A stretch of DNA of 64,000 nucleotides from Alphaproteobacteria bacterium (GTDB lineage: Bacteria; Pseudomonadota; Alphaproteobacteria; Micropepsales; Micropepsaceae): NCBI GenBank assembly GCA_017307355.1, contig JAFKFG010000014.1, forward strand, positions 29,329-93,328, in the 5' to 3' direction. Below, in pieces: positions 8,347 to 16,967 of the stretch. The translations under genes were made by a program, and so were the position numbers. How positions within the stretch are numbered: position 1 is the stretch's first letter; each line of letters starts with the position of its first letter. The notes under the pieces are model-generated. The model was not told where the DNA came from, did not search any database, and worked only from the letters and a program-made list of their open reading frames with translations.

Positions 8347-9879
8347 CTAGCCTTTCTTCAGCAGCGAATGGCCCGTCATGGGCGAAGGCTGCTTCAAGCC
8401 CATCAGCGCCAGCATGGTGGGCGCGACATCGCAGAGGCGCCCATTTTCCAGCTGCACGCCCTTGGGCGCATTGACCGCCACGATGGGAACATCGAACAGC
8501 GTATGCGCGGTGTGCGGCTCGCCGGTCACCGGATCCTTCATCAGTTCGACATTACCATGATCCGCGGTCAGCAGCATGACGCCGCCCGCTTTTTCGATGG
8601 TGGCGCGCAAGCGGCCCAGACAGATATCGATCGTATCCACCGCTTCCACCGCCGCCTTCATGATGCCGGTATGGCCGACCATGTCGGGATTGGCGTAATT
8701 GGCCACGATCAGATCGTATTTGCCGCTGGCGATGGCCTCTTCCAGCTTGTCCGTCACCTGATAGGCGCTCATCTCCGGCTTGTGGTCATAAGTCGCGACC
8801 TTGGGGCTGGGCACCAGGATGCGATCTTCGCCGGCGAAAGGTTCCTCGCGCCCGCCATTCAGGAAGAAAGTGACATGGGCGTATTTCTCGGTCTCGGCGA
8901 TGCGCAGCTGCTTGAGGCCATGCTCGGCCATCACTTCGCCCAAGGTTTCGCGCACATCTTCCGGCGGGAACACCGCCGCCATCAGCGCGGCCAGTTCCTC
9001 GGAATATTCCGTCAGGCCGGCGGCGGCACTGAATTTGATCGCACGATTGCGTTCGAACCCCTGGAAGCCCGGATCGAGCAAGGCCAGTGAAATTTCCCGC
9101 GCCCGGTCGGCGCGGAAATTGGCGAACAGCAGCGCATCGCCGTCGCCCATGCCGGCATAGTCGCCCAGCACAGCGGGAATGACGAATTCGTCGGTGACAT
9201 TCTCCGCGTAGGACGCATCCAGCGCGGCATAGATGTCGGTGTGGCGGGGCGCCGATGCGTCCATCATCGCGTCATAGGCTTTCCGCACCCGGTCCCAGCG
9301 CTTGTCGCGGTCCATGGCGTAATAGCGGCCCGACACCGTCGCCATCCGCACGCCCGGGGTGCCGTCGATGTCGCCCAGGAATTTTTCCACAAAGCCCCGC
9401 GCGCTTTTGGGGGGCGTGTCGCGTCCGTCCAGAAAGGCATGCACGAATACCGGCAGATGCGCATCGGCCAGCACCTTGACCAGCGCCGCCATGTGATCCT
9501 GGTGCGAATGCACGCCGCCGGGCGACAACAGGCCCATCAGATGCACGGCGCCTTTGCTGGCCTGCACTTTGGCGATCAGCGCGCGCAGCGCGGGCTTGGC
9601 GCCCAAGGAACCGTCTTCGATGGCCACATCGATGCGGGGCAGATCCTGCGACACCACCCGGCCCGAGCCGATATTCATGTGCCCGACTTCGGAATTGCCC
9701 ATCTGGCCCTGGGGCAATCCCACCGCCCGGCCCGAGGTCTGCAGCAAGGCATGCGGGCTGTCGTCCAGCATGCGCGTGTAGTTGGGGGTCACCCCGGCGG
9801 CGATGGCGTTGTCCTGTTTGTCGGTGCGCCAGCCCCAGCCATCGAGGATGCAAAGCAAGGCAGGACGGGGGGCGGACAT
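8347..9879 (-). CDS. gpmI: 2,3-bisphosphoglycerate-independent phosphoglycerate mutase
   Basis: The product is 510 residues from ATG 9879. It begins MSAPRPALLCILDGWGWR, the metal-binding N-terminus of the alkaline phosphatase superfamily. The phosphorylated Ser lies in QMGNSEVGHMNIGSG, and the HGN/HT motifs (LTADHGNVE, GEPHTAHT) supply the second metal site. It interconverts 3- and 2-phosphoglycerate using manganese. A longer frame reaching 9927 adds residues unlike the family and is not used. It is the first gene of the gpmI-envC-ctpA unit. Confidence 0.96.
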   Translation of the reverse strand: MSAPRPALLCILDGWGWRTDKQDNAIAAGVTPNYTRMLDDSPHALLQTSGRAVGLPQGQMGNSEVGHMNIGSGRVVSQDLPRIDVAIEDGSLGAKPALRALIAKVQASKGAVHLMGLLSPGGVHSHQDHMAALVKVLADAHLPVFVHAFLDGRDTPPKSARGFVEKFLGDIDGTPGVRMATVSGRYYAMDRDKRWDRVRKAYDAMMDASAPRHTDIYAALDASYAENVTDEFVIPAVLGDYAGMGDGDALLFANFRADRAREISLALLDPGFQGFERNRAIKFSAAAGLTEYSEELAALMAAVFPPEDVRETLGEVMAEHGLKQLRIAETEKYAHVTFFLNGGREEPFAGEDRILVPSPKVATYDHKPEMSAYQVTDKLEEAIASGKYDLIVANYANPDMVGHTGIMKAAVEAVDTIDICLGRLRATIEKAGGVMLLTADHGNVELMKDPVTGEPHTAHTLFDVPIVAVNAPKGVQLENGRLCDVAPTMLALMGLKQPSPMTGHSLLKKG

Positions 9880-10097
9880 ACAAAAACTCTCCCTTGTGGC
9901 GGTGACCGAACATAGGAATGCCCCCACCCCCTGTCCATGCTGCAGCCCCGCTCCTTAAAGGGGGAAAATCATCCGGCGGCACAGGGCCTTGGCGGCGCCC
10001 GCCGAGGGCCCAGCGGGCGCATTTTCGAGCAGCCGGGACAGGCCCACCGGGTCGCCCGGCAAACCCCGCCATCCCCGGGCGCCAAGGCCGGGATCAA

Positions 10098-10116
10098 CCC
10101 GGCAAAAGCTGCCGCC
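10098..10116 (+). promoter_or_regulatory. ftr-like FlbD-type site upstream of flgI
   Basis: CCCGGCAAAAGCTGCCGCC has the CGGCA-N5-TGCCG dyad of Caulobacter ftr enhancers. Its centre is about 104 bp upstream of the predicted sigma-54 start site, the usual FlbD enhancer distance. Just downstream lie a dyad CCGAACG-T-CGTTCGG (10123-10137) and an AT-rich stretch (10140-10170) with a near-match to an IHF site on the minus strand. That order, enhancer then bend then promoter, is typical. Confidence 0.65.
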
Positions 10117-10184
10117 AGCGGACCGAACGTCGTTCGGCTCATATGTAACATATTGAATATAATAAGAGTTTTCGAGAGCACGCC

Positions 10185-10200
10185 CGGCACGAAACTGGCA
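10185..10200 (+). promoter_or_regulatory. Sigma-54 promoter of the flgI operon
   Basis: CGGCACGAAACTGGCA has GG (10186-10187), ten bases, then GC (10198-10199), close to the consensus TGGCACG-N4-TTGC. Transcription should start near 10211, about 26 bp before the flgI ATG. The rest of the 357-bp gap back to gpmI holds the ftr-like site and no gene I can support. Confidence 0.65.
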
Positions 10201-10236
10201 AGGCTGCCCGCGAGAAATCAGGCAGAAGCCGAGTTC

Positions 10237-11367
10237 ATGCGCAGCGCACCCCTTTATATCCGTCTTGCCGCCGTCCTGGCCGGCGCCGCCCTTCTGGCCG
10301 CGCCCCTTCCCGTCATGGCCTTTTCGCGGGTCAAGGACCTGATCGAAGTCCAGGGCATCCGGGACAATATGCTGGTGGGCTATGGCCTGGTGGTCGGCCT
10401 CAACGGCACCGGCGACTCGCTCAAGAACGCGCCGTTCACCCAGCAATCCATCCAGACCATGCTGGAGCGGCTGGGGGTGAACACCCGCGGCCAGACCATG
10501 CAGACCAAGAATGTCGCCGCGGTGATGGTGACCGCCAATCTTCCCGCCTTCGCCGGCGCCGGTTCGCGCATCGATGTGAGCGTGAGCGCCATGGGCGACG
10601 CCAAGAATCTTCAGGGCGGCACCTTGCTGGTGACGCCGTTGTTCGGCGCCGACGGCCAGACCTATGCGGTGGGCCAAGGCCCCGTCGCGGTGGGCGGCTT
10701 CTCCGCCCAGGGCGACGCCGCCAGCGTGACGCGCGGCGTGCCCACAGCCGGGCGCATTTCCAACGGCGCCATCGTCGAACGGGAGACCGGCTTCCATCTC
10801 GCGGGCATGGATAATCTGAAACTGTCCCTGCACAATCCCGATCTCACCACCGCCAGCCGTATCGCCCAGGCCGTGAACACCTATCTGGGCGGCAGCATGG
10901 CGGTCGCGTCGGATCCCTCGAACATCCAGTTGAAAGTGCCCGCCAATTATCCCGGCGGAGTGATGGGCCTTCTCACCGACATCGAGCAGGTCAAGGTCGA
11001 TCCGGATCAGCCCGCCAAGGTGATCATCGACCAGACCTCGGGCGTGATCGTGATGGGCGCGGATGTTCGCATCTCCACCGTGGCGATCGCCCAGGGCAAT
11101 CTCACCATCCGCGTCAACGAAACGCCGCAGGTGAGCCAGCCTTCGCCCTTCTCCAACACCGGCACCACCCAGGTCGTGCCGCGCACCTCGATCCAGATCG
11201 ACGACGAGAAAGGCAACAAGATGGCCGTGCTCAACCAGGGCGTCTCCCTGCAAAGCATGGTGGATGGGCTCAACGCGCTGGGCGTGGGTCCGCGCGACAT
11301 CATCTCGATCCTGCAGGCGATCAAGGCGGCGGGCGCGCTCCAGGCCGACATTCAGGTGATCGGCTGA
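10237..11367 (+). CDS. flgI: Flagellar P-ring protein FlgI
   Basis: The product is 376 residues from ATG 10237. A 28-residue signal peptide ends at PVMA, then the conserved FSRVKDLIEVQGIRDNMLVG and YGLVVGLNGTGDSL follow. The C-terminus IISILQAIKAAGALQADIQVIG is standard. FlgI forms the periplasmic P-ring around the distal rod. An open frame back to 9937 is non-coding leader and includes the promoter. The stop overlaps the next gene start (TGATG). Confidence 0.97.
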   Translation: MRSAPLYIRLAAVLAGAALLAAPLPVMAFSRVKDLIEVQGIRDNMLVGYGLVVGLNGTGDSLKNAPFTQQSIQTMLERLGVNTRGQTMQTKNVAAVMVTANLPAFAGAGSRIDVSVSAMGDAKNLQGGTLLVTPLFGADGQTYAVGQGPVAVGGFSAQGDAASVTRGVPTAGRISNGAIVERETGFHLAGMDNLKLSLHNPDLTTASRIAQAVNTYLGGSMAVASDPSNIQLKVPANYPGGVMGLLTDIEQVKVDPDQPAKVIIDQTSGVIVMGADVRISTVAIAQGNLTIRVNETPQVSQPSPFSNTGTTQVVPRTSIQIDDEKGNKMAVLNQGVSLQSMVDGLNALGVGPRDIISILQAIKAAGALQADIQVIG

Positions 11368-11690
11368 TGAACGCGACCCTGCAGACCGCGATGCTGGCGA
11401 CCCAGCCCGCATCGATCAAGATACCGGCCGCGACCAGCAATGCGGCGGCCGCCGGCAAGTCGGCCAAGGAATTCGAAAGCGTGTTCATCTCGCAATTCCT
11501 GGGTTCGATGTTCCAGGGCATTCCCACCGACGGCCCCTTCGGCGGCGGCCAGGGCGAGGAAATGTTTCGCTCCCTGATGGTCAATGAATATGCCAAGTCG
11601 GTGGAAAATCGCGGCGGCTTCGGCCTCGCCAGCGCCGTCACCCGTCAGTTGCTGCGCCACCAGGAAGCCCCGCAAGCGAGCATCCAATGA
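11367..11690 (+). CDS. FlgJ-type rod-binding protein
   Basis: The product is 107 residues, containing the rod-binding domain (KEFESVFISQFLGSMFQG, GGGQGEEMFRSLMVNEYAKSVENRGGFGLA). It matches the N-terminal scaffolding half of enterobacterial FlgJ but has no muramidase domain, which is usual in alphaproteobacteria, where a separate lytic enzyme serves rod penetration. It sits directly behind flgI with a 1-bp overlap and overlaps the next gene by ATGA. Confidence 0.9.
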   Translation: MNATLQTAMLATQPASIKIPAATSNAAAAGKSAKEFESVFISQFLGSMFQGIPTDGPFGGGQGEEMFRSLMVNEYAKSVENRGGFGLASAVTRQLLRHQEAPQASIQ

Positions 11691-12121
11691 GCGAGACCAG
11701 ACTGGAAGACCAGCCCCGCATCGAACGCCTGATCGCGCTGGCCGAACGGCTGGTGGATGCGCTGGAAGCCGACATTGCCGCGCTGAAGGCGGGCAAGCCC
11801 GCCGAAATGCGCAGCGCCGATCCGGAAATCCAGAAACTGTCCGCGATCTATGGACGCGAAGCCCAGAATTTCGACATCCGCATCGCCAAGGCGGCCCCGC
11901 CGTCCTTGCGCGAACGCTTCCTGCTGATCACCGCCAAATTCCGCGACGTGCTGCAGCTGCATGCCCGCATGCTGGCGCGGGTCAAGAACGCGTCCGAAGG
12001 CATGATCCAGGCGATCGCCCGCGAAGTCGATCGCATGAACATGCCGACGCGGACGTATGGGCCCCAGTCCGGGTATAAAGCCCAGCCTTCGGGGGCCATG
12101 GTGTTTAACCGGGTGGTTTAA
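11687..12121 (+). CDS. FlgN/FlbY-like flagellar protein
   Basis: The product is 144 residues, almost wholly helical (ERLIALAERLVDALEADI, KFRDVLQLHARMLARVKNAS), with a short disordered C-terminus beginning TYGPQSGYK. Size, helix pattern and position after flgI/flgJ fit the FlgN-like chaperone family that includes Caulobacter FlbY. FlgN-type proteins escort hook-associated proteins to the export gate; whether this one does so is inferred. It is translationally coupled to the rod-binding gene and is the last gene of the operon. Confidence 0.7.
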   Translation: MSETRLEDQPRIERLIALAERLVDALEADIAALKAGKPAEMRSADPEIQKLSAIYGREAQNFDIRIAKAAPPSLRERFLLITAKFRDVLQLHARMLARVKNASEGMIQAIAREVDRMNMPTRTYGPQSGYKAQPSGAMVFNRVV

Positions 12122-12125
12122 TTTT

Positions 12126-12366
12126 CCCCCATCTGTCCGGCACGCGGGCAAGCCCGCTACCGGACATCTTCCCCCGTCAGTGCGCTTCGCGCACACGGGG
12201 GAAGAAATTCCTAGCCAAGACGATCTAGCGCTTGTTGAAGCCTGCTTAGGCCCGCCTCCCCTGCGCGCGCGTTAGCGCGCTGACGGGGGAGGTGGACGTA
12301 GCAGCGCTTATTTCACGCGAGCGCGAGCTCGCGTGAAAAAGTAAGCTGCGAAGGCCGGAGGGGGAA
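12126..12366 (+). repeat. Composite A3-linker-B3 palindromic element
   Basis: This fills the gap between convergent flagellar genes. Module A3 (12126-12207) has first outer stem TGTCCGG/CCGGACA and second inner stem TGCGC/GCGCA. A conserved linker (AGCCAAGACGATCTAGCGC) joins module B3, whose core stem pairs CCTCCCC with GGGGGAGG around GCGCGC/GCGCGC. A slot in B3 (12308-12335) holds a 12-bp hairpin, TTTCACGCGAGC and its complement, before the common end GCGAAGGCCGGAGGGGGA. The 29806 copy has an unrelated hairpin in the same slot. Confidence 0.85.
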
Positions 12367-12367
12367 A

Positions 12368-15268
12368 TCAAATCTGCGAGAGCAGATTGCTGAGACTATT
12401 GCTGCTGCCCTGGCCGGAGACGATCGCCTGGATGTTGGCGACGGCGTTGTTGGGGTCGTTGCCCATCAGGGACAAAGCGAGATTGTAGTTGGCCAGCTGC
12501 GCCGAGGTCGCGGAGGAGGCCGTGCCTGTGGTGTTGCCCGGCGTGGGCGTGGCGGGCGGCGGGGCGTTGGACTTTTGATAAGTGCCTTGCAGGTTCGACA
12601 GCACACCCAACAGCTGCGAGCGGGCCAGGTTGGCGCCCGTGCGCGTCGAGATATCCAGCGTGCCGGAAAAACCTAAGCCGTATGTGGGCTCGGTCTTTTT
12701 ATCCGCGGTGCTGGTGGCGGGCTGGCCCGTCTTGCTGGCGGCGGCGGGCGCGGTGAGCATGCCGGGGCTGATGCCCAGCCGCGCCAGCGCATCGGAATCC
12801 TTGGGCCCCGCGATCAGCTCGATAGTATTGCCCGGATTGACCGTCAGCTTGATGCCCTTGGCGCCGCCCGCATAGTTGGCGGTGGCTTTGCCGATGGCGC
12901 CCAGCTGGGCGTTGATCTTGGTGTTGAGCGAATTGATGGTCTCGCCCTTGTCGATGGTGATGGTGGTGGTGCGCGGCGCGATGCCGTCGATCTTGATCTT
13001 GAAGGTGTCGCCCGCCCGCAACGTGGTCATCGATGTCAGGTCGACCGACTGATTGAGGTTGATGGCGCCGCGTGGCAGGCCCAGCACGTCCAGCACGCTG
13101 GAGCCTTGGGGATCGATCGCCACGCTGGCGCCGGTGGACTGGCCATCGGCGCCGCCATATTGCTGGGTCCATTGCACGCTGCCATTGGCATTGAGCGCCG
13201 TGGCGAAGGCATTGGTCACGTTCTGGATGTTGCGCTGCTGGCCCGTGAAGGTGCCCATGGTGGTGCCGGTCAGATAGATGGTGCCGTCCGGGCCCACCGT
13301 GACCTTGCCGCCCTGGTCGCTGGCGCCGGTGCCGACATAGGAAACATGATCGGCGCTGACGCTGCTGCCATTGTCGGTGAGCGCAAAGACGAAGGCGTCG
13401 GTGCCGCCGCTGGATGCCGCAGCGACGCTGGCCTGGCCGCCTGCCGTGAGATTGCCGTTGGAGGTGGTGCCGGAAACATAGACCTGGCCGCCCGAAACCG
13501 TGAGGCCGCCGATGCTGCCGCCGGCCTGCAGCGCGCCCAGCGACTGGCTCCAGACCGGCGCCGAAGTGATGTCGCCATTGGCATATTTGGTGACGACGGC
13601 CTGGCCGTTCTGCACGCTGGCGACATAAAGGCTGCCGTCGCTGCCGGCGGCGGTGGCGGAAACCTGATCGTCGCCGCTGGTGCCGAATTGATTCTCGGAT
13701 ATCAGATTGCCCTTGGAATCGAATTTGGCCAGATAAGCATCGACGCCGCCCTGGGCGGTCTGGTGCGCGCCGATCACGCCGCCCGGTATGGTGGTCTGGC
13801 CGTTGACCGGATTGGCCACCGGATAGCCCGACACCGAACCGCCGATATAGATATTGCCGCTGGCATCCACGCTCACCGCGTTGGAACGGTTGTTGGCCAG
13901 GGTCTGGATCTGCTTGATCCACATCTGGTTGCCATTGCTGTCATAGCGGGCAACGAAGGAATCCTCGTTGCCGTTGGTGATGGAGGTCGGCATCAGGTCG
14001 GCGGTCGAACTGCCGGTGACGATTACCCCGCCCGACGGATCCAGCGCCAGGCCATAGCCATTGGCGGTCCCGGCGCTGCCCAGCAGCTTCTGCCACACCA
14101 CATTGCCGGCGGAATCATATTTGGTGAGATAGGAATCCTGGGCGCCCTGGTTGAGCTGGCTGCCGAAATTGCCGGTGGCGTTGCCGATCACATAGATATT
14201 GCCGCTGCCATCGACCACCGTGTCGGCCGCCGTGGTGGTGCCGGTGGTGGCTTTCTGGTTGGCGGTGACGACCGCTGTGGGCGTGCCGGAAATATTCGAC
14301 AGCTTGATCAGGCGGCCGGTCTGGTCCGCCGCCGTGGTGGTGGTGTTGGTGGTACCCTGCTTGCCGGCGGTGCTGGTGTTGGTTTCGCTGGCGGTGCCGG
14401 AATTTCCCACCATGTAGAGCGAGGGCGTCGACGCAGCCGACAGCGAGATCGTCTCGGTGCCGCCGGGCGTGATCTGCAGGCCATAGGTGGCGCCGGTGTT
14501 CGAGGTGGTGGTGCCGCCCTTCTGCACTTTCTGGAAGCGGGTGGAGAATCCGTCGGCGGCAAGCTGGGAATTGATATAGCTCACCACATTGCCCAGGGTC
14601 AGCGGGCCGGACACCTGGCTGAGATCGATGGCGACGTCGGTGGAGACGCCGCCCTTCTTCACCGTGATGGTGAAATTGCTGGAGGCTGAAAGACCCGGAA
14701 TCGGATTGTCGATATTGGTGTTGGTGACGAGCTGGCGCGTGTTGTAGGTGAAACCGCCCAGCGAGATGTTCGCCGTCGAACTGGTGGTGGCGGCGGGCGT
14801 CGCCGCCTGCAAGGTGAAATTGTTGAAGCTGGTCGATTTCAGATAGGCCTGAACCTGCGCCAGGCCGGTCTGGAATCGCGCATTCAATCCGGCCAGCTGG
14901 CCCGGCGTTTCGGTCGCGTTCTGCGCCAGCTTGGCGAGATAGGCCAGGCTGTTGACGGCGCTGTAGAGCGAGAAAAGTTTCTGATTGTCCTGCTCCATCT
15001 TGGCGTCGCTGGTGGCGCCCGCCGTCAACGGCACATTGGAGGTGTCGAGGAAATTGGTGGTGGAGAGAATCTTGGCGGTCTGCGCATTGGCGGAAAGCTG
15101 CGGCGCCTGCCAAGGCGGCGCGTCGTTGGCGGTAGCGCTGTTGGATCGCGAAGCCTGCGGATTGATGGCGTTGCGCGCCGCCACCGCGGACGCGGAGGAG
15201 TTCAACTGAGTTTGGTAGAAACTCAGCAGGACGGACGAATCCAGACCAGGAAAACCAATACCGGACAT
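12368..15268 (-). CDS. FlaEY-like large protein with SBBP beta-propeller and flagellin-hook-like modules
   Basis: The product is 966 residues. The N-terminal 120 residues are helical (QDNQKLFSLYSAVNSLAYLA). They precede a hook-IN-like module (about 165-260). A central SBBP-type beta-propeller (about 330-735) follows, with repeats such as YDSAGNVVWQKLLG, VDASGNIYIGG and GPDGTIYLTG. A second hook-IN-like module (LRAGDTFKIKIDG, about 755-830) and a helical tail follow. The layout and position next to flgI and the FlbY-like gene recall Caulobacter FlaEY, a flagellin regulator or filament-associated protein; that match is from memory. No signal peptide is seen, so flagellar export is possible. Codon use is Ser/Thr/Gly-rich. 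Confidence 0.7.
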   Translation of the reverse strand: MSGIGFPGLDSSVLLSFYQTQLNSSASAVAARNAINPQASRSNSATANDAPPWQAPQLSANAQTAKILSTTNFLDTSNVPLTAGATSDAKMEQDNQKLFSLYSAVNSLAYLAKLAQNATETPGQLAGLNARFQTGLAQVQAYLKSTSFNNFTLQAATPAATTSSTANISLGGFTYNTRQLVTNTNIDNPIPGLSASSNFTITVKKGGVSTDVAIDLSQVSGPLTLGNVVSYINSQLAADGFSTRFQKVQKGGTTTSNTGATYGLQITPGGTETISLSAASTPSLYMVGNSGTASETNTSTAGKQGTTNTTTTAADQTGRLIKLSNISGTPTAVVTANQKATTGTTTAADTVVDGSGNIYVIGNATGNFGSQLNQGAQDSYLTKYDSAGNVVWQKLLGSAGTANGYGLALDPSGGVIVTGSSTADLMPTSITNGNEDSFVARYDSNGNQMWIKQIQTLANNRSNAVSVDASGNIYIGGSVSGYPVANPVNGQTTIPGGVIGAHQTAQGGVDAYLAKFDSKGNLISENQFGTSGDDQVSATAAGSDGSLYVASVQNGQAVVTKYANGDITSAPVWSQSLGALQAGGSIGGLTVSGGQVYVSGTTSNGNLTAGGQASVAAASSGGTDAFVFALTDNGSSVSADHVSYVGTGASDQGGKVTVGPDGTIYLTGTTMGTFTGQQRNIQNVTNAFATALNANGSVQWTQQYGGADGQSTGASVAIDPQGSSVLDVLGLPRGAINLNQSVDLTSMTTLRAGDTFKIKIDGIAPRTTTITIDKGETINSLNTKINAQLGAIGKATANYAGGAKGIKLTVNPGNTIELIAGPKDSDALARLGISPGMLTAPAAASKTGQPATSTADKKTEPTYGLGFSGTLDISTRTGANLARSQLLGVLSNLQGTYQKSNAPPPATPTPGNTTGTASSATSAQLANYNLALSLMGNDPNNAVANIQAIVSGQGSSNSLSNLLSQI

Positions 15269-15279
15269 AGAATACCTTT

Positions 15280-15346
15280 GGTCGCACGGCCGGACGGAAA
15301 ACCGCTCGCTGCTTCGCAGCTCCCACTTTTCCTGGCCGAAGCTCCC
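15280..15346 (+). repeat. Family C element, copy C2
   Basis: It runs GTCGCACGGCCGGACGG to CCTGGCCGAAGCTCCC. Arms CGGCC...GGCCG and GGAAAA...TTTTCC enclose an inner hairpin (GCTGCTTCGCAGC). It lies between two divergent genes, near the FlaEY-like start. Confidence 0.8.
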
Positions 15347-15425
15347 GCCGAAAATCGCACTTCCGGCGTTAAGGGGGGGATAATGACGGGCCTGAAATTC
15401 CCCTCATTCGCCCGCGAAAACAGAC

Positions 15426-15440
15426 TTAACACAACCTTAA
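15426..15440. promoter_or_regulatory. TTAA-N7-TTAA CtrA-type site
   Basis: TTAACACAACCTTAA is an exact match to the CtrA recognition pattern of Caulobacter relatives. It lies 25-39 bp upstream of the TPR glycosyltransferase start and in the shared region with the divergent FlaEY-like gene. Cell-cycle control of either gene by CtrA is an inference. Confidence 0.5.
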
Positions 15441-15464
15441 GCGGCCCCACGCAAAACTGACCGG

Positions 15465-16967
15465 ATGCACGCCGCCCCCCGCGCCTACGATCAAGGTTTG
15501 AAACTGTCGTCCCAGGGACGGCACCTGGAAGCGATCTCTTGCTTCGAACAGGCCCTGGCGGAGCGGCCGGACGATATTCGAACACTGTTCGCACTGGGAA
15601 ATACCGCCCGCGCCCTGGGCCTGGCCCGGCCCGCCGCCGAATTCTTCCGCAAAGTGTTGGCCCTGGAGCCGGAGCGGCTGGAAGCCCTGGTCAATCTGGC
15701 CAATCTGCTGCGGGCCGAAGGACAGTTCGAGGCCGCCCGCGCTCTGCTGGAACCGGCCCTGGCCCGCAATCCGCAAAGCCCCGAACTGTTGCTGACCCTG
15801 GGCTCGGCCTGGCGCGAAGCCGGTGATCGGGCGCGGGCGATGGAATTCACCCGCGCGGCGCTGGCGGTCAGTCCTCGATATCCCGCGGCCTTGTCCAATC
15901 TGGCCGACCTGTTGTCGGACGAGAGAAAATTTGAAGAGGCGCGCGATCTTTACGACCGGGCGATCAAGGCCGAGCCGCGCAATGCCCAGGCGCGCCTGAA
16001 CCGGGCCATGCTGCATCTGCAGACCGGCAACCTGAAAGAAGGCTGGCGCGACTATGCCGCCCGAAGCGACATCGCCAGCAAAGTGCCCGCCGCGAAGCTC
16101 AACCTCAGCGAATGGCGCGGCGAGAGTTTGAAACGCACCCGCCTTCTGGTCCGCGCCGAACAAGGCGTGGGCGACCAGATCATGTTCATGAGCGTGATGC
16201 CCGATCTTCTGGCGCGGGCGGCAAATGACGGCGGCACCGTGGTTCTGGAATGCGAGCCGCGCCTGGTTTGCTTGCTGGCGCGTTCCTTTCCCGGGGCAAC
16301 GGTGAAACCGCAAGCGCTGGCGGCCGTGAACGGCAACGCCACCGCCGATTATGGCTGGCTGAAAGCGGCGGGCGGCGCCAATGCCGTCACTTTGATGGGA
16401 TCGCTGCCGCGCTGGCTGCGGCCCGGCCTGGATTCATTCCCCGAACATAATGGGTTCCTGGCGCCGGACGCGGCGGAGCAAGCGCGGTGGAAAACCATTT
16501 TTGCGGCGCTCGGCGCATCGCCCCGAATCGGGCTTTGCTGGCGCAGCGGCAAATCCGGCGGGCATCGCGCCGTCCAATATGCGCCGCTGGAGGCCTGGGG
16601 CCATTTCCTGCGAGCGCTTCCCGGCACCCTGGTCAGTTGCCAGTATGACGCGGCAGCGGATGAAATCGCCGCATTGGAAACATTGAGCGGCCGCAAGATT
16701 TTCGTTCCGCCCGCGCTGGATCAGAAAAACGAACTCGACCGCACGGCCGCGATGTTGTCGGCGTTGGATGTGCTGGTCAGCGCACCGACCGCCGTTTCCT
16801 GGCTGGGCGCGGCCACCGGAACGCGCACGTTAAAGCTGCTGTACGACAATAGTTGGACCGCATTCGGCCAGCCTTATGAGCCGCTGGCGCCGTCCTGCCG
16901 CTGCGTCATGCCCGGCACGCGGGGCGACTGGCGCGATGTGTTCGAGAAAGCGGCCGCGATTATTTAA
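15465..16967 (+). CDS. TPR glycosyltransferase-like protein (FlmG-related)
   Basis: The product is 500 residues. Five or more TPRs (about 5-190; for example HLEAISCFEQALAERPDD) are followed by a GT-B-like domain (about 215-490) containing LLVRAEQGVGDQIMFMSVMPDL, GLCWRSGKSGGHRAV and a late SAPTAVSWLGAATGT motif. The same architecture occurs in the 582-residue protein at 32365 and in the flagellin glycosyltransferase FlmG of Caulobacter. It sits between flagellar genes and the nonulosonate genes, so it probably transfers a sugar to flagellin or the FlaEY-like protein. It is convergent with the cytidylyltransferase gene. Confidence 0.75.
   Translation: MHAAPRAYDQGLKLSSQGRHLEAISCFEQALAERPDDIRTLFALGNTARALGLARPAAEFFRKVLALEPERLEALVNLANLLRAEGQFEAARALLEPALARNPQSPELLLTLGSAWREAGDRARAMEFTRAALAVSPRYPAALSNLADLLSDERKFEEARDLYDRAIKAEPRNAQARLNRAMLHLQTGNLKEGWRDYAARSDIASKVPAAKLNLSEWRGESLKRTRLLVRAEQGVGDQIMFMSVMPDLLARAANDGGTVVLECEPRLVCLLARSFPGATVKPQALAAVNGNATADYGWLKAAGGANAVTLMGSLPRWLRPGLDSFPEHNGFLAPDAAEQARWKTIFAALGASPRIGLCWRSGKSGGHRAVQYAPLEAWGHFLRALPGTLVSCQYDAAADEIAALETLSGRKIFVPPALDQKNELDRTAAMLSALDVLVSAPTAVSWLGAATGTRTLKLLYDNSWTAFGQPYEPLAPSCRCVMPGTRGDWRDVFEKAAAII

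Noticed and set aside
13106..14689. A 527-codon antisense frame rich in Gly/Ala opposite the FlaEY-like gene
   Set aside because: It mirrors the Gly/Thr-rich propeller repeats on the other strand; no ribosome site or recognisable domain.
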